Shown: positions 20,569 to 22,992 of the stretch, one piece after another | Position numbering within the stretch: the first letter of the stretch is position 1 | Layout of the letters: the number at the start of each line of letters is the position of its first letter | From: Beroe ovata | Lineage: Eukaryota > Ctenophora > Nuda > Beroida > Beroidae | Length of the DNA stretch: 22,992 nt | Reading direction: 5' to 3' | NCBI GenBank assembly: GCA_946803715.1 | Contig: CAMPET010000030.1 | Location: 83,697 to 106,688, forward strand | Made by a program: the position numbers and the translations under genes | The notes under the pieces: generated by a model | What the model was told of the DNA's origin: nothing | Database searches by the model: none | Seen by the model: only the letters and a program-made list of their open reading frames with translations

Positions 20569-22961
20569 GTAACATGTTTCTCATGGGCGAGCAACTTTTG
20601 CCCCTCATTCCACCCCGCTCATTAGTCGCCATCTGGTGGCATGTCTATTTGGGGGATCATTTAGAAATTGTATGTTTTATAGTTCAGTGATTTTGCCAAA
20701 TCGAATTGTGGACGAATCGTCCCTCACTGCACAATGTTCACCTGAGAGCACCACATATAGAATACCGCATTATGGCAACCATATTAAAAAGTGTAAATCT
20801 ATATAGCTCCCCCGAATTCATCAGACCATCACCAAATACGGCTCCAAAAATGAAATCAGCACCTTGAAACTAATTCCACGGTCGATGATTATACATATTC
20901 AACATAAGATTTTTTACGAGTTATGGCCACATTTGATCAAGTTAAGCTCAGAGGAAATATCCATAAAGGATTGACGCGCATAATGCTGATGGAAGAAAAA
21001 CTTGGAGAAACAACGCCCATAATTGTGATTCACGGCTTCTGCTTGTTTTCAAGAACAACAATAGAATCATTGGCGATACCACTTGTAAAAGTCCATGAAT
21101 ACGCATATTTTGGAACGAGGAGCCGTTATATTCGACAATGTGGAGTTTTATTGGGCTTATCGTATGTTTTAAATATCCCTCCATTTCTTACTGAGCCACA
21201 GTTCACAATGCACCTTTGTGAAATCCTTCTCCCATGATAGTAGGCGGAAAATACCGCTAGTTTTTCAGTCCAGCATCTGTGTCAGGAAGAGATTATTGAG
21301 AAACTATTATCATACAATAGCTTCAGCCACTCACAGTCGTTAGTTGCTCCCTCCCTCCTTCTCAACATGAATCCCTCTAAAAACATGATCACTCCCTCTA
21401 AAACTCATGTTTTGCCACGTGGTGTACCATAAGTGAATGAGAAGTGTGTAGCAATTGTGAGAGCTCGTTTTCAAGCTGGAATTGAGGTAAAAATCAGGGC
21501 CTATGAAATTTCTGAGTAATGATGAAAACGATCTGTGTTTAGTTTATACTCATATTCAGGATGCTAGATTGAGTGATATATCTCCTCCTGGCGTCTACAG
21601 TTTAAATACCGCAGAATTAAGGCAATCTCACCACGTATTATTGTGATGATGAATAGACATTCACATATCAGTTGCACGCTATAACAGATCTCACGTCAAT
21701 CAGCGATAACAAAGTGACACCTATCATGAGCATCTTAAATACCTCCCCCTCATTCACTCCGGTAGGGGGGGAGGGGGTATTGTTAGGCTGACACACGACA
21801 GTAGTAACTATAATGTCGGCGCTCGTGCGACTCAGCACCTGTACATATACCTGCACACGACTATAGTTCCCTCTGTAGCACAACCTGCATTATCTGGGTA
21901 ACCCTGGTGTATCGACCCCATTATGATGTATGACCCGTTACTTCTCATTATCCTTTGTGTATGAGTATCGGTAAATAAACCGGTTATCGGCTCGTGCCAC
22001 GGCTATTGCATTATAGTGGACGCTCTGTGTTAGTGGCCCTCAATCCTCCTGACAAGTCCATGACAGCGTTACAAAGCATGATAACCTTGTCTCTCACATA
22101 ATCTCAGATACAACTGTCTCTAGTTGTACACAACATATAACACCCCGTAAACGACCCTGATAGAGGTGTCGACTAACGCAAAACACGGTATACGATGAGG
22201 TTAAGTGTATCAGCTCTGTGTATCGAGTTGTATTACTATCATCATCTGTTTCATCCCCCCTGATTCTGATGTGTTTGATGGGCTAAACGCTCGGATAGAT
22301 CATTGATCAGCGTCTGCCGTCTAGACGAACATGTTAAGTGGTACCCACAGCAGCTTGTGTCAAATGACACCCTCTGGCCTCTTTCTTGGAGCACTACACG
22401 CGCGCGCTGGTCTGCGGGCGCATGGTGTGATGTTTACAGACGTGTGATGTAGGGGGGGCAGGGGGCTAAAGGCAGACAATACGGCTGCCCAGTGCTCACT
22501 GCTGATAAAGTTAGATAATAGCACTCATGATGATGATGGGCAGTACTACTGCTCATCATTATTACTGTTATTTCATAGTGGGGGTATTATATGCTGGTGT
22601 ATAACTATAGAGTTGGGATTATGCCCTCATTCCACGCCCATTTAGTAATGACCTCTGCAGACCACGCCCTTATCGGGGCTCCAAACCCAAATCTAAATAC
22701 ATCTAGTACCTCACTACTAATACCTCACTCACTACTAATACGCCACTACATCTGCTCACCGCCACGTCATCTTATTCCCTATTCGTATCCCCTATTTCGG
22801 TCGTACCCCACATCTAAACTTATCCCGCGCTATTTCAGCTGTATCCCACTGCCAATACTTCGTTCACTCTGACTGTCTCGGAACTACACTCGATCATACC
22901 CCTTGGGAGAACCGCCGGAGCTCTCAGAGAAGGTTCGTAGTGCCACCATGGTTCCTACACA

Positions 22962-22964
<3 letters not shown>
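20569..22964. other. Probable intron 1 or 3' flank of the TPR-like gene, no confirmed exon
   Basis: Contains an open frame at 20923-21237 in what looks like repeat-derived sequence, an exon-like stretch at 21274-21430, a minus-strand frame at 21883-21668, a G-run inverted repeat near 21738-21781, a hairpin at 22528-22564 and a CTCACTACTAATA duplicate near 22710-22742. None could be joined to exon 1 with confidence. Confidence 0.4.

Positions 22965-22992
<28 letters not shown>
22965..22992. repeat. CA microsatellite at the window edge
   Basis: Pure (CA)n running out of the window. Confidence 0.9.

Noticed and set aside
20923-21237. 104-codon plus frame (and 78-codon minus frame over the same bases)
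   Set aside because: No recognisable domain on either strand. The flanking sequence reads like an old interspersed repeat, but no terminal repeats were found, so neither a gene nor a defined element is claimed.
1-22992. CRISPR arrays, rRNA and intact tRNA genes
   Set aside because: No regularly spaced repeats with unique spacers, no rRNA-like segment and no full cloverleaf were seen on either strand.

Overview
This is a eukaryotic, almost certainly animal, genomic window. Its genes are split into many short exons with GT/AG introns, it carries CA/TG microsatellites and a Tc1/mariner-type non-autonomous transposon, and it encodes a TIMP-like protein, a family known mainly from animals. I cannot fix the phylum from the sequence alone. 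A sponge or another early-branching or marine invertebrate would fit, but that is a guess. There is one ambiguous base (n at 12267), inside a CA repeat.

Layout. Bases 1-908 are AT-rich and hold a TTATCG-rich stretch that looks like the terminus of a hAT-type transposon. Bases 909-8080 (+) hold twelve exons of an SLC2-family transporter closest in layout to the proton/myo-inositol cotransporter SLC2A13 (HMIT), including the cysteine-rich PSI-like extracellular loop. Its first exon is not visible. A complete six-exon gene on the opposite strand (3390-5295, -) lies inside the 4.1-kb intron that splits that loop. It encodes a secreted protein with two nearly identical PAN/apple-like cysteine-rich modules joined by acidic linkers, and all of its introns are phase 1. 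Bases 8081-10257 are intergenic. Bases 10378-13151 (+) hold an eight-exon gene for a secreted TIMP/NTR-type protein with 16 cysteines, whose start codon lies 10 bp after a 35-bp minisatellite. Bases 13152-20385 are a long non-coding stretch with E-box (CACGTG) and TGACGCA/TGCGTCA clusters, a 564-bp foldback MITE with TA target-site duplication, and a polypyrimidine tract. At 20386 a CpG-rich, TATA-less promoter leads into the first coding exon of an unidentified gene whose product starts with a TPR-like helix pair. Its later exons are not convincingly visible before the window ends in a CA repeat.

How the genes relate. The genes do not form an operon-like unit. The notable arrangement is the nested antisense gene inside the transporter intron. 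Two of the three complete or nearly complete genes encode secreted, disulfide-rich proteins, and the third is a plasma or endomembrane transporter with a cysteine-rich loop. No single new system is established. The most promising items are the nested gene with its nearly identical PAN-like exons, the divergent substrate-site residues of the HMIT-like transporter, and the unusual N-terminus of the TIMP-like protein.
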